From: an uncultured Muribaculaceae bacterium
Lineage (GTDB): Bacteria > Bacteroidota > Bacteroidia > Bacteroidales > Muribaculaceae
Length of the DNA stretch: 64,000 nt
Assembly: GCA_958436175.1 (NCBI GenBank)
Contig: CAUBJF010000007.1
Location: forward strand, 1 to 64,000
Direction of reading: 5' to 3'
The notes under the pieces were generated by a model. The model did no database searches. It was not told where the DNA came from and worked only from the letters and a program-made list of their open reading frames with translations. The translations under genes and the position numbers were made by a program. This document shows positions 44,518 through 53,601 of this stretch, in pieces (the first letter of the stretch is position 1; each line of letters starts with the position of its first letter).

Positions 44518-44535
44518 AGTATTGTGGGTTTTTTA

Positions 44536-45783
44536 TTATTTTACGGATAGGGATTTGTGGTTCTGATACTTCGACATGTCGGAGGTCACGACTTTCTCGC
44601 CCGGCTCTATGCCTTCGGTGACTTCGACCCAGAGGCGGTTGCTGTCGCCGAGGGTCACTTTGCGGCGTTTCAGCTTGCTGCCCTCTTCGACGAAGAGCTG
44701 GTATTCGCCCGGCCCGTTGAAGTATTCGCCGTTGGGGATGAGGACAGCTGATTCCTTGAAGCCGTAGGCAACGTAGACCTGGGTACGTATGCCGGGGCGC
44801 AGGCGGCTGTTCGATGCGTCGGAGAGCATGACGGTGAAGGGTACGGCGCCGCCTGTCGACTGCGGCTCTACATTGGCCACTGTGCCGTCGAGCTCGACGT
44901 TGCTGATGCGTACTTTGACTTTTGCGCCCTGCTGTACCTTGAAGCTGCTGCCCTCGGGTACCTCGGCCGCTATCTTGAAGCGGCTGAGATCGCCGACGAC
45001 GGCCACTTTCTCGCCAGCGGCGATGGTGCTTCCTATGCTGTTGTTGAGATATGTCAGGATTCCGTCGTGAGGAGCCGGTATCTGTCCCTGGCGTACGAGA
45101 TGTTCCATCTCCTTGAGGTCGCGGGCGCTGTTGCCGACTTCGAGTGTCATGGCTGCCTCGACGGCGGCGAGACGTTCGCGTTCGGCAACGAGTTTCTGGC
45201 GCAGCGATTCAAGCTGTAGTTTGCCGGTGCTGTAGGCTGTCTGGGCTTTGCGGACGCGGTCGCCCGTGCCGGAGCCTATGCTGTCGAGGCGTTGCTCGTT
45301 CTGTACGTCGATGGCGAGGGTGTTGACCTCCATTTCCTTTATGCGGACTTGCATTTCGAGGTCGGTCAGTGCGCTGCGGTTGGCAAGACGCAGCTGATGT
45401 AGCTCGTTGATCTTGATCTGGTACTGATCGCTGAGATTCTTGTACTGCGTCTCTGTGGCGCGCAGGTCGAGCTCGAGGAGCGGCATGCCTTCGCGCACGC
45501 TGTCGCCTGGTTGGGCATAGACGGCAAGGATGCGGCTGACAACAGGCGAATTGACTATTTCCTCGAATGCCGGTACGACGCGGCCAGAGGCTGCGACAGT
45601 CGTCTCGAGGGAGCCGCGGCGTGCCTCGGTGATAGTGAGGGAAGATTTACTGATTCCGGTGCTCCCGGCGAAGTAGAACGCACATATGATGGCGACCGTG
45701 AGCGGGGCTGCCCAGCTCATTGTGCGGAGCAGGCGTTTGCGGCTCCGACGCTTTTGGTCTTGTTTGTCGATGATCTTATCCAT
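44536..45783 (-). CDS. Periplasmic adaptor (HlyD/MacA-like)
   Basis: 415 residues. A cytoplasmic basic N-terminus (KRRSRKRLLR) and one membrane anchor (APLTVAIICAFYFAG) are followed by the lipoyl-like start (VAASGRVVPAFEEIVNSPVV), a ~100-residue coiled-coil hairpin (QIKINELHQLRLANRS; LQLESLRQKLVAERERLAAVE) and beta-barrel domains. It bridges the ABC permeases and TolC. It is the first gene of the operon and so probably sets its transcription with the two-component system at the far end. Confidence 0.9.
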   Translation of the reverse strand: MDKIIDKQDQKRRSRKRLLRTMSWAAPLTVAIICAFYFAGSTGISKSSLTITEARRGSLETTVAASGRVVPAFEEIVNSPVVSRILAVYAQPGDSVREGMPLLELDLRATETQYKNLSDQYQIKINELHQLRLANRSALTDLEMQVRIKEMEVNTLAIDVQNEQRLDSIGSGTGDRVRKAQTAYSTGKLQLESLRQKLVAERERLAAVEAAMTLEVGNSARDLKEMEHLVRQGQIPAPHDGILTYLNNSIGSTIAAGEKVAVVGDLSRFKIAAEVPEGSSFKVQQGAKVKVRISNVELDGTVANVEPQSTGGAVPFTVMLSDASNSRLRPGIRTQVYVAYGFKESAVLIPNGEYFNGPGEYQLFVEEGSKLKRRKVTLGDSNRLWVEVTEGIEPGEKVVTSDMSKYQNHKSLSVK

Positions 45784-45976
45784 GCCTCAAAATTAGCATA
45801 AATCATCTCCTTTTGTCAAGTGTGTCTGGTTTTCAGTGATTTATAGTTGGGTGTACTGTCCGTTTTCGTACATATCCCCTTCAGTGAAGGTCGGCGGGAA
45901 TCTCTTCAGCAGTTGAAAAGCCCTGCCCCGGTATGTTAAATAACTATGTTGTATAACATAATTATAAAACATTTTG

Positions 45977-45984
45977 TACCTTTG
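45977..45984 (+). promoter_or_regulatory. -7 element before a small ORF
   Basis: TACCTTTG, a perfect TAnnTTTG box, lies about 50 bases before the 31-residue ORF at 46034. No good -33 element is visible. Confidence 0.45.
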
Positions 45985-46033
45985 CGGCGTTTTAAAGCAA
46001 ACGAGTTAGTGTAACCTATTAATTCCGTTAGTT

Positions 46034-46129
46034 ATGAAGACACTATTCAAAAAAAGCGCTCAGTGGTTCCGCACGGCGAACTATTGCCTCGCTCGTGCAG
46101 AGCTCTACCTCAATGAGGTCAAGCACTGA
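46034..46129 (+). CDS. Small basic peptide, 31 aa
   Basis: ATG to TGA encodes MKTLFKKSAQWFRTANYCLA followed by RAELYLNEVKH. It is basic at the N-terminus and amphipathic throughout, with no family known to me. Support comes from its own -7 element upstream and a strong terminator 95 bases downstream, both in the right orientation. It could equally be part of a small RNA. The surrounding 485-base gap has no other gene. Confidence 0.4.
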   Translation: MKTLFKKSAQWFRTANYCLARAELYLNEVKH

Positions 46130-46223
46130 GCCGGCCGGCTCCCGGGATGGGAGTCGCTGACATCACTCCGGATACTGCCGCATGGCATATCCATTCTTAA
46201 GGCTTCAAAAATTGATTAATAAC

Positions 46224-46257
46224 AAACCAGGCTGCTTCGTCCGAGGCAGCCTGGTTT
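46224..46257. terminator. Bidirectional intrinsic terminator
   Basis: AAACCAGGCTGC (46224-46235) pairs perfectly with GCAGCCTGGTTT (46246-46257) around a 10-base loop, with T-rich sequence on both sides. It separates the forward small ORF from the reverse CNNM gene. Confidence 0.85.
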
Positions 46258-46268
46258 GTCAGTTTATT

Positions 46269-47303
46269 TTAGACGGTAGGTACTGCGGAGCATCTGAATT
46301 TCTTGCGGGCCATGGCCTGAAGGTCCTCGATGGTATCGCATTCGTCGACTATTTCGACTCCGAGCATGGTCTCAATTACATCTTCCATTGTCACTATGCC
46401 GCGCATGCAGCCGTACTCATCGGTGATAACGGAGATATGCTCCTTCTGCTGAAGCATTTTCTGCCATATGTCGAATACCTTTTCAGTTTCGTTGAAGGAC
46501 AGGACAGGCCGTACGATTACGTCTATCGTCATGTCCGGATGGTCCTGTGAGAGAAGTTCGAGAACGGTGACACGACGGACGTATCCGACTATGAACTCTC
46601 GGTCGGTATCGTAGACAGGAATGCGGGAAAAAGCCTCCAGAGACTTGTCTTCGTAGAATTCCTTAAGGGTAGTGGTCCTGTCGACCGACGAAACGACAAC
46701 GAATGGTGTCATGATTTCTTTGGCGTGGACCTCGGCAAGTTTCAGGAAATTCTGTATCACGGTGTTCTCAGCTGTCTCGATGACACCTTCGTCGGTGCCG
46801 ACGTTCACCATGGCTGCGACCTCCTCCCGACTGACTGTGAGCGGCTGTATCTTTGGTGAGAAACAATGCGTCAGCAATTCGGAGAGCCACACCAGGGGAT
46901 AGGTGACAATAATCATCGCACGGATCACTTTTGCCGACGGTAAAGCGAGACTACGCCAGTACGACGCGCCGATCGTCTTGGGGATGATTTCGGACAGCAC
47001 AAGGATGAGGAGTGTCAGTATCGCTGATATTATGCCGAAATATGCCTCTCCGAAAACTTTTACGGATTCGGAACCTACGCCTGCGGCACCGATGGTGTGC
47101 GCAACGGTATTCAGCGTCAGGATTGCGGCTACCGGACGGTCGATGTTGGTCTTGTACTTCATAAGCAGGGTGGCCGTCTTCACGCCCTGGCTTTCTTTCA
47201 TGGATATGAATGAGACGGGTGTCGAAAGGAGCACCGCTTCCAGTACGGAGCACAGGAAAGATACTGCGAGAGCCCCTATAAGATATAGGAATATAATTGT
47301 CAT
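46269..47303 (-). CDS. CNNM/CorC-type transport protein (DUF21 plus CBS pair)
   Basis: 344 residues. Residues 1-150 form a DUF21 domain with three or four helices (FLCSVLEAVLLSTPVSF; TLNTVAHTIGAAG; LLILVLSEIIPKTIG). A linker (SREEVAAMVNVGTDEGVIETAENTVI) leads to two CBS modules (IMTPFVVVSSVD; VLSFNETEKVFDIWQKM; MRGIVTMEDVIETMLG). Members are linked to Mg2+ or Co2+ export and resistance. The usual C-terminal CorC_HlyC domain is missing; the protein ends soon after the second CBS. Confidence 0.88.
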   Translation of the reverse strand: MTIIFLYLIGALAVSFLCSVLEAVLLSTPVSFISMKESQGVKTATLLMKYKTNIDRPVAAILTLNTVAHTIGAAGVGSESVKVFGEAYFGIISAILTLLILVLSEIIPKTIGASYWRSLALPSAKVIRAMIIVTYPLVWLSELLTHCFSPKIQPLTVSREEVAAMVNVGTDEGVIETAENTVIQNFLKLAEVHAKEIMTPFVVVSSVDRTTTLKEFYEDKSLEAFSRIPVYDTDREFIVGYVRRVTVLELLSQDHPDMTIDVIVRPVLSFNETEKVFDIWQKMLQQKEHISVITDEYGCMRGIVTMEDVIETMLGVEIVDECDTIEDLQAMARKKFRCSAVPTV

Positions 47304-47388
47304 GTGAAAATATATAAGTCAGACATACGGCGACGTGTCGTGTCGCCGGTCGGTTTACGGAGGGGAGAGGCTGTCGACTTATATCTCG

Positions 47389-47667
47389 TTATTCCCGGAA
47401 TACACAGTGCATTATGCGCGTCTGTGGCTCTGCGGGGATGGCACATGGTTCCGGTGCCGGTGGAAAATGGCGCTGCCGTACGTAGGGGAGTTCTGTACCC
47501 TGACCCGTTTCATATGCCGGTACAGATACACTTTTAGTGGTAATGAATGAACTATATTCCGTCTCGGTGTCCGGTTCGTATTCGGTGATTTCGGTACATT
47601 CTCCCTGTATCGGAATCAGATACAGCGTGGACAGGAGGCATAATATGACAGCAATGATTCGTATCAT
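47389..47667 (-). CDS. Hypothetical small exported protein
   Basis: The start at 47667 (MIRIIAVILCLLSTLYLIP) gives a signal peptide; the frame is open upstream but overlaps a terminator. The 92-residue product is short, acidic then Pro-rich (PPAPEPCAIPAEP), with no recognised domain. It lies between the CNNM gene and the terminator of the OmpA-like gene. Confidence 0.4.
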   Translation of the reverse strand: MIRIIAVILCLLSTLYLIPIQGECTEITEYEPDTETEYSSFITTKSVSVPAYETGQGTELPYVRQRHFPPAPEPCAIPAEPQTRIMHCVFRE

Positions 47668-47730
47668 CCGTAAAGTGGGTGAAAGTATGGAATTGTAACG
47701 CCTGTGTTTTTCTTTTTGTTCAGGCAGAAA

Positions 47731-47760
47731 AAAGCCGCAACCCACCCGGGTTGCGGCTTT
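47731..47760 (-). terminator. Terminator of the OmpA/TPR lipoprotein gene
   Basis: AAAGCCGCAACCC and GGGTTGCGGCTTT form a perfect 13-base stem with a 4-base loop, followed on the reverse strand by a T-run. It begins 26 bases after the gene's stop. Confidence 0.9.
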
Positions 47761-47785
47761 GATGGTGTGAATTAGAACTATGTGA

Positions 47786-49471
47786 TTAGTTGAGAGCCTT
47801 GTTGATGTTGTAGTTGGCAAATTCGAGGTCGTTGACGGCCTTCTTTGCGAGGCTGTTGTCGAGGCGGATAGCCTGACGGAGGTTGGTGTTGAGCATAGCC
47901 TCGTTGTTGGTGCGTGCGCCGAGGACAGCCATCAGGTAGTATGTGGTGGCGTCGGGGTTGTTGATAGCAGCGAGAGTCGATTTAGCCTTGCTGTAGTCCT
48001 TTGTGAGGATCTGTGCGAGAGCTGCGTTGTTGCTCTTGGTGTCGCCGAAAGCCTTGACGGCAGCAGCGGCATCGCCCTGCTTGAGGTAGTAAACGCCGAG
48101 AGCACCACCGAGTTCAGCTACGCCGGCAGCGGAACCGAAGTACTGGTTAGCCTTTGCATAGTTGCCCTGGAGAAGTTCGATAAGACCGAGGTTCATCTTG
48201 GGTTCGGGGTTGTTGCCCATGGAGGCAGCCTTTGCGAAGGAAGCCTTTGCAGCGTTGTAGTCACCGTCTACGTACTGGGCGAGACCGAGGTCGTTCCATG
48301 TACGGTAGTCGTTGGGATAGAGGCGTGCGGCCTTGTCGTAGGTCTGGAGACGCTTTGCGTTGTCGTCGGTAAGGGTAGCGGCGTAGAGGATTTCTTCAAC
48401 GTTGAGCTTGGAAGGGTCGGATTCGAGAAGGGCGAGGATTTCGGAGTCGCTCTTGCCGATAACGTCGATAGAAGCTGTGATGCGCGAGTAGCGGAGTTTC
48501 GGGAGGATCTGGTCGGCGAGCTGTTCGAATACGTTCGAGAGGTTGCGGATTTCACGTTCGCGCTGTTCGGGATCCTTGTACATGGAGAGAACGCTGAGGA
48601 TGAGGTCCTTGTCCTGGATGTTGCTCTGCTGGACGAGTTTCTGGAAGCCTTCCCAGTCCTGAGCGGTGAACTGAGCTGTGAGTTCGCCGAATTCGGTGAT
48701 CTTGTCCTTCTTGAGCTGTTTGTTCATGTAGGCCTTGGTGTTCTTTTCGCGGTTCTCAGCGAGGCGTGTGTTGAGTTCCACACCGCCATCGGGAGAAGCG
48801 TAGGAAGAAATGTTGATTTCCTGGAGAACACGCGAGGTGTCGCCGTTGGCAGCGATGATCTCACGCTGGAGTTCTGTCATGGCGTCGGTGTTGAGTTGAC
48901 CGGCACGGATGTTGGCCTGGTTGATGAGGAACATGATGTCGGCTGCATACTTTTCGTTGATGATGCGCTGGAAAGCGTCGGCAGCGAGAGCGGGGTCCAC
49001 TGTTCCTGCGTTAGCGAGAGCGGCGGTAGCGATCACGCCGTTGGCAACCTTGACGGGAGGAAGGACATACTGCTTCTTGCCCTGACGGACGGTGAAGTTG
49101 AGCATGAGTTCGCTCTTGTCCATAGCGGGCTGGTAGTTAAAGCTGACGGGAATTGTCTGCATGCCGCCCTGTTCGTAGGAGATTACGGGATTGTTGCCAC
49201 GTACTTTCTCTCCCTGGAAAGTATAGGCCTGCGAAGCAACTTCCTGACCGTTGAACACGAGGGTAGGCGTAACGGTCACCTCGGCGTTCTTTACAAAGAA
49301 TTTGGCAGGAATTTTAGCATTGACACGTGCGGGAACTTTTTCACCGACTACTTCCAGTGGATTGGGGTTGACGTTGAAATAATCAGCACTGAACTGACCC
49401 ATCTTCTTTCCGCAGGAGCTGAGCATCAAAGCCGTGCCGAGTCCGAGTACATAGAAAATTTTGTGATTCAT
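47786..49471 (-). CDS. OmpA-like lipoprotein with TPR repeats
   Basis: 561 residues. The signal peptide has lipobox LSSC (Cys20). Residues ~25-150 are beta-rich. The central part (INISSYASPDGGVELNTRLAENREKNTKAYM) resembles an OmpA-type peptidoglycan-binding region. The C-terminal ~180 residues are tetratricopeptide repeats (YPNDYRTWNDLGLAQYVDGD; YNAAKASFAKAASMGN; MNLGLIELLQGNYAKA). It probably links the outer membrane with the cell wall or organises an envelope complex. Strong promoter and terminator signals and a hairpin at the mRNA 5' end suggest high expression. Confidence 0.75.
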   Translation of the reverse strand: MNHKIFYVLGLGTALMLSSCGKKMGQFSADYFNVNPNPLEVVGEKVPARVNAKIPAKFFVKNAEVTVTPTLVFNGQEVASQAYTFQGEKVRGNNPVISYEQGGMQTIPVSFNYQPAMDKSELMLNFTVRQGKKQYVLPPVKVANGVIATAALANAGTVDPALAADAFQRIINEKYAADIMFLINQANIRAGQLNTDAMTELQREIIAANGDTSRVLQEINISSYASPDGGVELNTRLAENREKNTKAYMNKQLKKDKITEFGELTAQFTAQDWEGFQKLVQQSNIQDKDLILSVLSMYKDPEQREREIRNLSNVFEQLADQILPKLRYSRITASIDVIGKSDSEILALLESDPSKLNVEEILYAATLTDDNAKRLQTYDKAARLYPNDYRTWNDLGLAQYVDGDYNAAKASFAKAASMGNNPEPKMNLGLIELLQGNYAKANQYFGSAAGVAELGGALGVYYLKQGDAAAAVKAFGDTKSNNAALAQILTKDYSKAKSTLAAINNPDATTYYLMAVLGARTNNEAMLNTNLRQAIRLDNSLAKKAVNDLEFANYNINKALN

Positions 49472-49507
49472 GATTAGTATAATTGAATGTTACGTAACTC
49501 TAATGAT

Positions 49508-49546
49508 GAAAGCGCTGTGGTATGGGCGCTTTCTTCGGCAAAGGTA
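49508..49546 (-). promoter_or_regulatory. Promoter and 5'-terminal hairpin of the OmpA-like gene
   Basis: The reverse strand has TACCTTTG at 49546-49539. Transcription should start near 49533, exactly where the inverted repeat GAAAGCGC/GCGCTTTC (49533-49526 with 49515-49508) begins. The mRNA would therefore carry a stem-loop at its very 5' end, followed by a ~36-base leader. Confidence 0.55.
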
Positions 49547-49587
49547 ATACTTTTTGTGTTAACATGCATAATACTAAGTGTGTATTT

Positions 49588-49618
49588 TTTGAACATATTT
49601 TAGTTTTTGCTAATTTTG
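49588..49618 (+). promoter_or_regulatory. Promoter of valS
   Basis: TTTG (49588-49591) and TAATTTTG (49611-49618) with 19 bases between them match the Bacteroidetes consensus exactly. The start codon follows 37 bases later. Confidence 0.75.
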
Positions 49619-49655
49619 CAGTCTCAAAAATACAGATAAGAAGCATTTCCCGACG

Positions 49656-52346
49656 ATGAACGAACTGCCCCAGAAATACAATCCTGCCGATGTGGAGGAT
49701 AAATGGTATGCTTACTGGCTGGAACATAAGTTGTTCCATTCCACACCCGATGCACGCGAACCATATACTATAGTAATACCGCCGCCAAACGTCACCGGTG
49801 TCCTGCACATGGGCCACATGCTCAACAATACTATCCAGGACATCCTTGTGCGTCGAGCGCGTATGCAGGGCAAGAACGCCCTCTGGGTGCCCGGCACCGA
49901 CCACGCCTCCATCTCGACCGAAACTAAGGTCATCGCAAAGCTCGCTGCCGAGGGTATCAGGAAGACCGACCTTACCCGCGAGGAATTCCTGCGCCATGCC
50001 TGGGACTGGACCGAGAAACACGGCGGTATCATCCTCAAGCAGCTCCGTAAGCTCGGCGCTTCCTGCGACTGGGACCGTACCGCCTTCACCATGGATCCAC
50101 TGCGCTCCGAGAGCGTGACCAAGGTGTTCGTTGACCTTTACAATAAAGGTCTCATCTACCGTGGTCTGCGCATGGTCAACTGGGACCCCCAGAACAAGAC
50201 TGCCATTAGCGACGACGAAGTGTTCTTTGTCGAGGAGCAGTCGAAGCTCTACTATCTGCGCTACTATCTGGCCGACGAGACAGTGCCTGTCGAAGCTGCC
50301 GAGGGCGACGTTGTTCATACCGACGCTTCCGGGCGCCACTACGCCGTCGTTGCAACCACACGTCCCGAGACTATCATGGGCGATACCGCCATGTGCATCA
50401 ATCCCAAGGATGCCAAGAACCGCTGGCTCAAGGGTCGTCGTGTCATCGTGCCTCTCGTAGGCCGTGAGATTCCCGTCATCGAGGACCGTTATGTCGACAT
50501 CGAGTTCGGTACAGGCTGTCTCAAGGTTACCCCGGCGCACGACAAGAACGACTATGCCCTCGGCCAGACACATAATCTCGAAATCATCGACATATTCAAC
50601 GAGGACGGCACCGTGGCCGAAGCCGCCGGCATGTACGTCGGTATGGACCGCTTCGACACACGTAAAGCCATAGCCGTCGACCTCGACAAGGCCGGACTCC
50701 TCGAGAAAGTCGAAGACTATACGAACAATGTAGGCTTCTCCGAACGTACGAAGGTGGCCATCGAGCCCCGTCTGTCGCTGCAGTGGTTCGTCAAGATGGA
50801 GCACTTCGCAAAAGAGAGCCTCGCGCCGGTGATGGACGACATCATCCGCTTCGTGCCCGAAAAATATAAGAACACCTATCGCATCTGGCTTGAGAATATC
50901 AAGGACTGGTGCATCAGCCGCCAGCTCTGGTGGGGACACCGTATCCCGGCGTACTTCTACGGTCCTGAAGAAGACCAGACCTTCGTCGTAGCCCTCACCC
51001 CGGAGATGGCTCTTGAAGAAGCACGTGTCAAATCTGGCAACCCCGCTCTACGTGCCGAAGACCTCCGCCAGGATCCCGACGCTCTCGACACATGGTTCTC
51101 ATCATGGCTCTGGCCTATCACCCTCTTCGACGGCATCAACCGTCCCGGAAACGAGGAAATCAACTATTACTATCCTACGGCCACGCTCGTTACGGGCCCC
51201 GATATCATCTTCTTCTGGGTTGCCCGTATGATTATGGCCGGATACGAATACGTCGGCAAGCAACCCTTCAACAACGTCTACTTTACCGGTATTGTCCGCG
51301 ACGCTATAGGCCGCAAGATGTCCAAGAGTCTCGGCAACTCTCCCGACCCCCTCGACCTTATCCGTGATTACGGTGCCGACGGCGTGCGCATGGGCCTCAT
51401 GCTCGCTGCGCCCGCCGGTAACGACATCATGTACGACGACAAGCTCGTCGAGCAGGGCCGCAACTTCTGCAACAAGATATGGAACGCCTACCGCCTCGTC
51501 CAGGGCTGGGAAATCGACGACAATGCCGCTGCCGCGCCTACGAGCGAAATCGCCGCTCGCTGGATGGAGTCGCGCATCAACGCCGCCGTGGCCGAAATCA
51601 ACGACTGCTTCGACAAGTTCCGTATCAGCGAGGCCCTCATGACCGTCTACAAGCTCTTCCGCGATGACTTCTCGTCGTGGTACCTCGAACTCGTCAAGCC
51701 TCCTTACGGAAAGCCCCTCGACCGTCCCACCTATGACCGCACAGTCGGATTCTTCGATACCCTCCTGCGCCTGCTGCATCCTTTCATGCCCTTCATCACC
51801 GAGGAACTATGGCAGAACCTCCGCAACGGCGCGCCCGACGGCACTTCAATCATGTATGCCTCCATGCCGGCCGGAGGTGCTGTCGACAGCGAAATCCTTG
51901 CCGAGATGGATATGGCACAGGAGATTGTCAACGGTGTCCGTGCCGTACGCGCGAGAAAGAACATCCCGGCCAAGGAGAGCCTGCGCCTGAACGTCCTCGG
52001 CAAGATTCCGGCAAATGTCATCGCCATCGTCGGCAAGCTCGCCAACGTCTCCGAGACCACTCTCGATGCCGCCAAGGATGCCGCTGCTGCTTCGTTCATG
52101 GTCGGCACCGTCGAATTCAATGTTCCACAGAGTGAGAACGTCGATGTGGCTGCCGAACTCGAGCGTGTCCGCAAGGATATCGCCTATCTCGAAGGATTCC
52201 GCAAGTCCGTGGAAAAGAAGCTGTCGAACGAACGCTTCGTCGCCAATGCCCCTGAGGCTGTCGTGGGCGCCGAGCGCAAGAAGCTGGCTGATGCCGATGC
52301 CAAGCTCGAAACACTCCGCGCCACTCTCGAAGCCCTCGAAAAATAA
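49656..52346 (+). CDS. valS: Valyl-tRNA synthetase
   Basis: 896 residues, a class I synthetase that charges tRNA-Val and edits threonine. The HIGH-type motif HMGH is at 51-54, PGTDHASISTE lies in the Rossmann domain, and the editing domain has ATTRPETIMGDTAMCINP. The KMSKS loop is GRKMSKSLGNSPDPLDLI, the anticodon-binding domain follows, and the C-terminal ~65 residues form a coiled-coil arm (ELERVRKDIAYLEGFRKSVEKKLSN). Complete, with its own promoter; the flavodiiron gene follows after 12 bases. Confidence 0.97.
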   Translation: MNELPQKYNPADVEDKWYAYWLEHKLFHSTPDAREPYTIVIPPPNVTGVLHMGHMLNNTIQDILVRRARMQGKNALWVPGTDHASISTETKVIAKLAAEGIRKTDLTREEFLRHAWDWTEKHGGIILKQLRKLGASCDWDRTAFTMDPLRSESVTKVFVDLYNKGLIYRGLRMVNWDPQNKTAISDDEVFFVEEQSKLYYLRYYLADETVPVEAAEGDVVHTDASGRHYAVVATTRPETIMGDTAMCINPKDAKNRWLKGRRVIVPLVGREIPVIEDRYVDIEFGTGCLKVTPAHDKNDYALGQTHNLEIIDIFNEDGTVAEAAGMYVGMDRFDTRKAIAVDLDKAGLLEKVEDYTNNVGFSERTKVAIEPRLSLQWFVKMEHFAKESLAPVMDDIIRFVPEKYKNTYRIWLENIKDWCISRQLWWGHRIPAYFYGPEEDQTFVVALTPEMALEEARVKSGNPALRAEDLRQDPDALDTWFSSWLWPITLFDGINRPGNEEINYYYPTATLVTGPDIIFFWVARMIMAGYEYVGKQPFNNVYFTGIVRDAIGRKMSKSLGNSPDPLDLIRDYGADGVRMGLMLAAPAGNDIMYDDKLVEQGRNFCNKIWNAYRLVQGWEIDDNAAAAPTSEIAARWMESRINAAVAEINDCFDKFRISEALMTVYKLFRDDFSSWYLELVKPPYGKPLDRPTYDRTVGFFDTLLRLLHPFMPFITEELWQNLRNGAPDGTSIMYASMPAGGAVDSEILAEMDMAQEIVNGVRAVRARKNIPAKESLRLNVLGKIPANVIAIVGKLANVSETTLDAAKDAAAASFMVGTVEFNVPQSENVDVAAELERVRKDIAYLEGFRKSVEKKLSNERFVANAPEAVVGAERKKLADADAKLETLRATLEALEK

Positions 52347-52358
52347 ACACACAGGAAA

Positions 52359-53516
52359 ATGTTCCGTATAAGTCCCAAGATACTGTCGGTAAGCGTCAAC
52401 GACGACAATCTCGACCTCTTCGAAGGCCAGTACCCCCTGACGATGGGAATGTCGTACAACTCCTATATTATCGACGACGAACAGATCGCCATTGTCGATG
52501 CTGTCGATATCCGTCGCTGCGACGAATGGCTCGGACAGGTCGACGAGGCCCTGAATGGTCGTCAGCCTTCCTATCTTATCGTGCAGCACGTCGAGCCGGA
52601 CCATTCCGGCAGTGTTGCCAAGGCGCTGGAACGCTATCCCGGCATGAAAGTGGTATGCACGGCCAAGGCTGTCGGCATGCTCGAGGATTTCTTCCCCGGA
52701 AGTGGTGTGACGGCACGTTCGATTACCGTCAAAGAGGGCGATACTCTATCTCTCGGAACCATTGTCCTCCAGTTCTTCATGGCCCCGATGGTCCACTGGC
52801 CCGAGGTGATGATGACCTACGACAGCACGGACGGCATTCTCTTCTCGGCCGATGCTTTCGGCACCTTCTCGCCGACGGTTCCCGAGGGGGACTGGGACTT
52901 CGAAGCCCGACGATACTATTGCAACATAGTCGGCAAGTACGGGAACTGTGTCCAGGCAGTGCTCAAGAAACTTGGCGGCCTCGATATCAAGACGATATGT
53001 CCTCTTCACGGATATCCACTGACCGACACTGTCGGTCACTGCGTCGGCCTCTACGACAAATGGAGCCGCTACGAGCCGGAGACACGCGGTGTCCTCGTTG
53101 CCTACGCATCTGTCTATGGCGGTACGGCAGCGGCTGCACGTCAGCTCGCCCGTGACCTCGAAGATGCCGGGGCAGGTGAAGTCGTGCTCATGGACCTTGC
53201 CCGTCATGATGTGTCCTACGCCGTCGCTATGGCTTTCCGGCTGAGCGCGATGGCTCTGTGTTCCGTGACGTACGACGCGTCGCTCTTCCCGGCGATGCAC
53301 AACTTCCTGCACCACCTGCAGCTCAAGAATTTCTGCAACCGCACCGTCGGCCTCGTTGAAAACGGTTCGTGGGCTCCTGTAGCCGCAAAACTGATGCGCG
53401 ACGAACTGGGCAGGATGAAGGGTATGGCCATCGTCGACCCCGTCGTGACCCTCCACAGCCGCCTCCATCCCGGCGACGACGAGAAGCTTCGAGAATTAGC
53501 TCATAATCTGGCATAG
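52359..53516 (+). CDS. Flavodiiron protein (FprA family)
   Basis: 385 residues. The metallo-beta-lactamase-like domain carries the diiron ligands HVEPDHSG (His-x-Glu-x-Asp-His), His147 in APMVHWPE, Asp in FSADAFG and His in PLHGYP. The C-terminal flavodoxin domain (YASVYGGTAAAARQLARDLEDAGAGEV) binds FMN. Such enzymes reduce O2 to water or NO to N2O in anaerobes. No rubredoxin domain is attached. It lies 12 bases downstream of valS and is likely co-transcribed. Confidence 0.93.
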   Translation: MFRISPKILSVSVNDDNLDLFEGQYPLTMGMSYNSYIIDDEQIAIVDAVDIRRCDEWLGQVDEALNGRQPSYLIVQHVEPDHSGSVAKALERYPGMKVVCTAKAVGMLEDFFPGSGVTARSITVKEGDTLSLGTIVLQFFMAPMVHWPEVMMTYDSTDGILFSADAFGTFSPTVPEGDWDFEARRYYCNIVGKYGNCVQAVLKKLGGLDIKTICPLHGYPLTDTVGHCVGLYDKWSRYEPETRGVLVAYASVYGGTAAAARQLARDLEDAGAGEVVLMDLARHDVSYAVAMAFRLSAMALCSVTYDASLFPAMHNFLHHLQLKNFCNRTVGLVENGSWAPVAAKLMRDELGRMKGMAIVDPVVTLHSRLHPGDDEKLRELAHNLA

Positions 53517-53534
53517 CCTTAGTCCAGAATACCA

Positions 53535-53585
53535 AAAGCGGGGTACATACACCGATTTTTCGAGTGAGCCTGTATCCCGTTTTTA
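53535..53585 (+). terminator. Terminator after the flavodiiron gene
   Basis: CGGGGTACA (53539-53547) pairs with TGTATCCCG (53571-53579), allowing one G-T position, and TTTTT follows. It ends the valS operon. Confidence 0.7.
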
Positions 53586-53601
53586 TATGTTAGTGAAGAC
53601 G

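Noticed and set aside
45788..45795. Promoter for the efflux operon (TAATTTTG on the reverse strand)
   Set aside because: It lies so close to the start codon that transcription would begin inside the gene.
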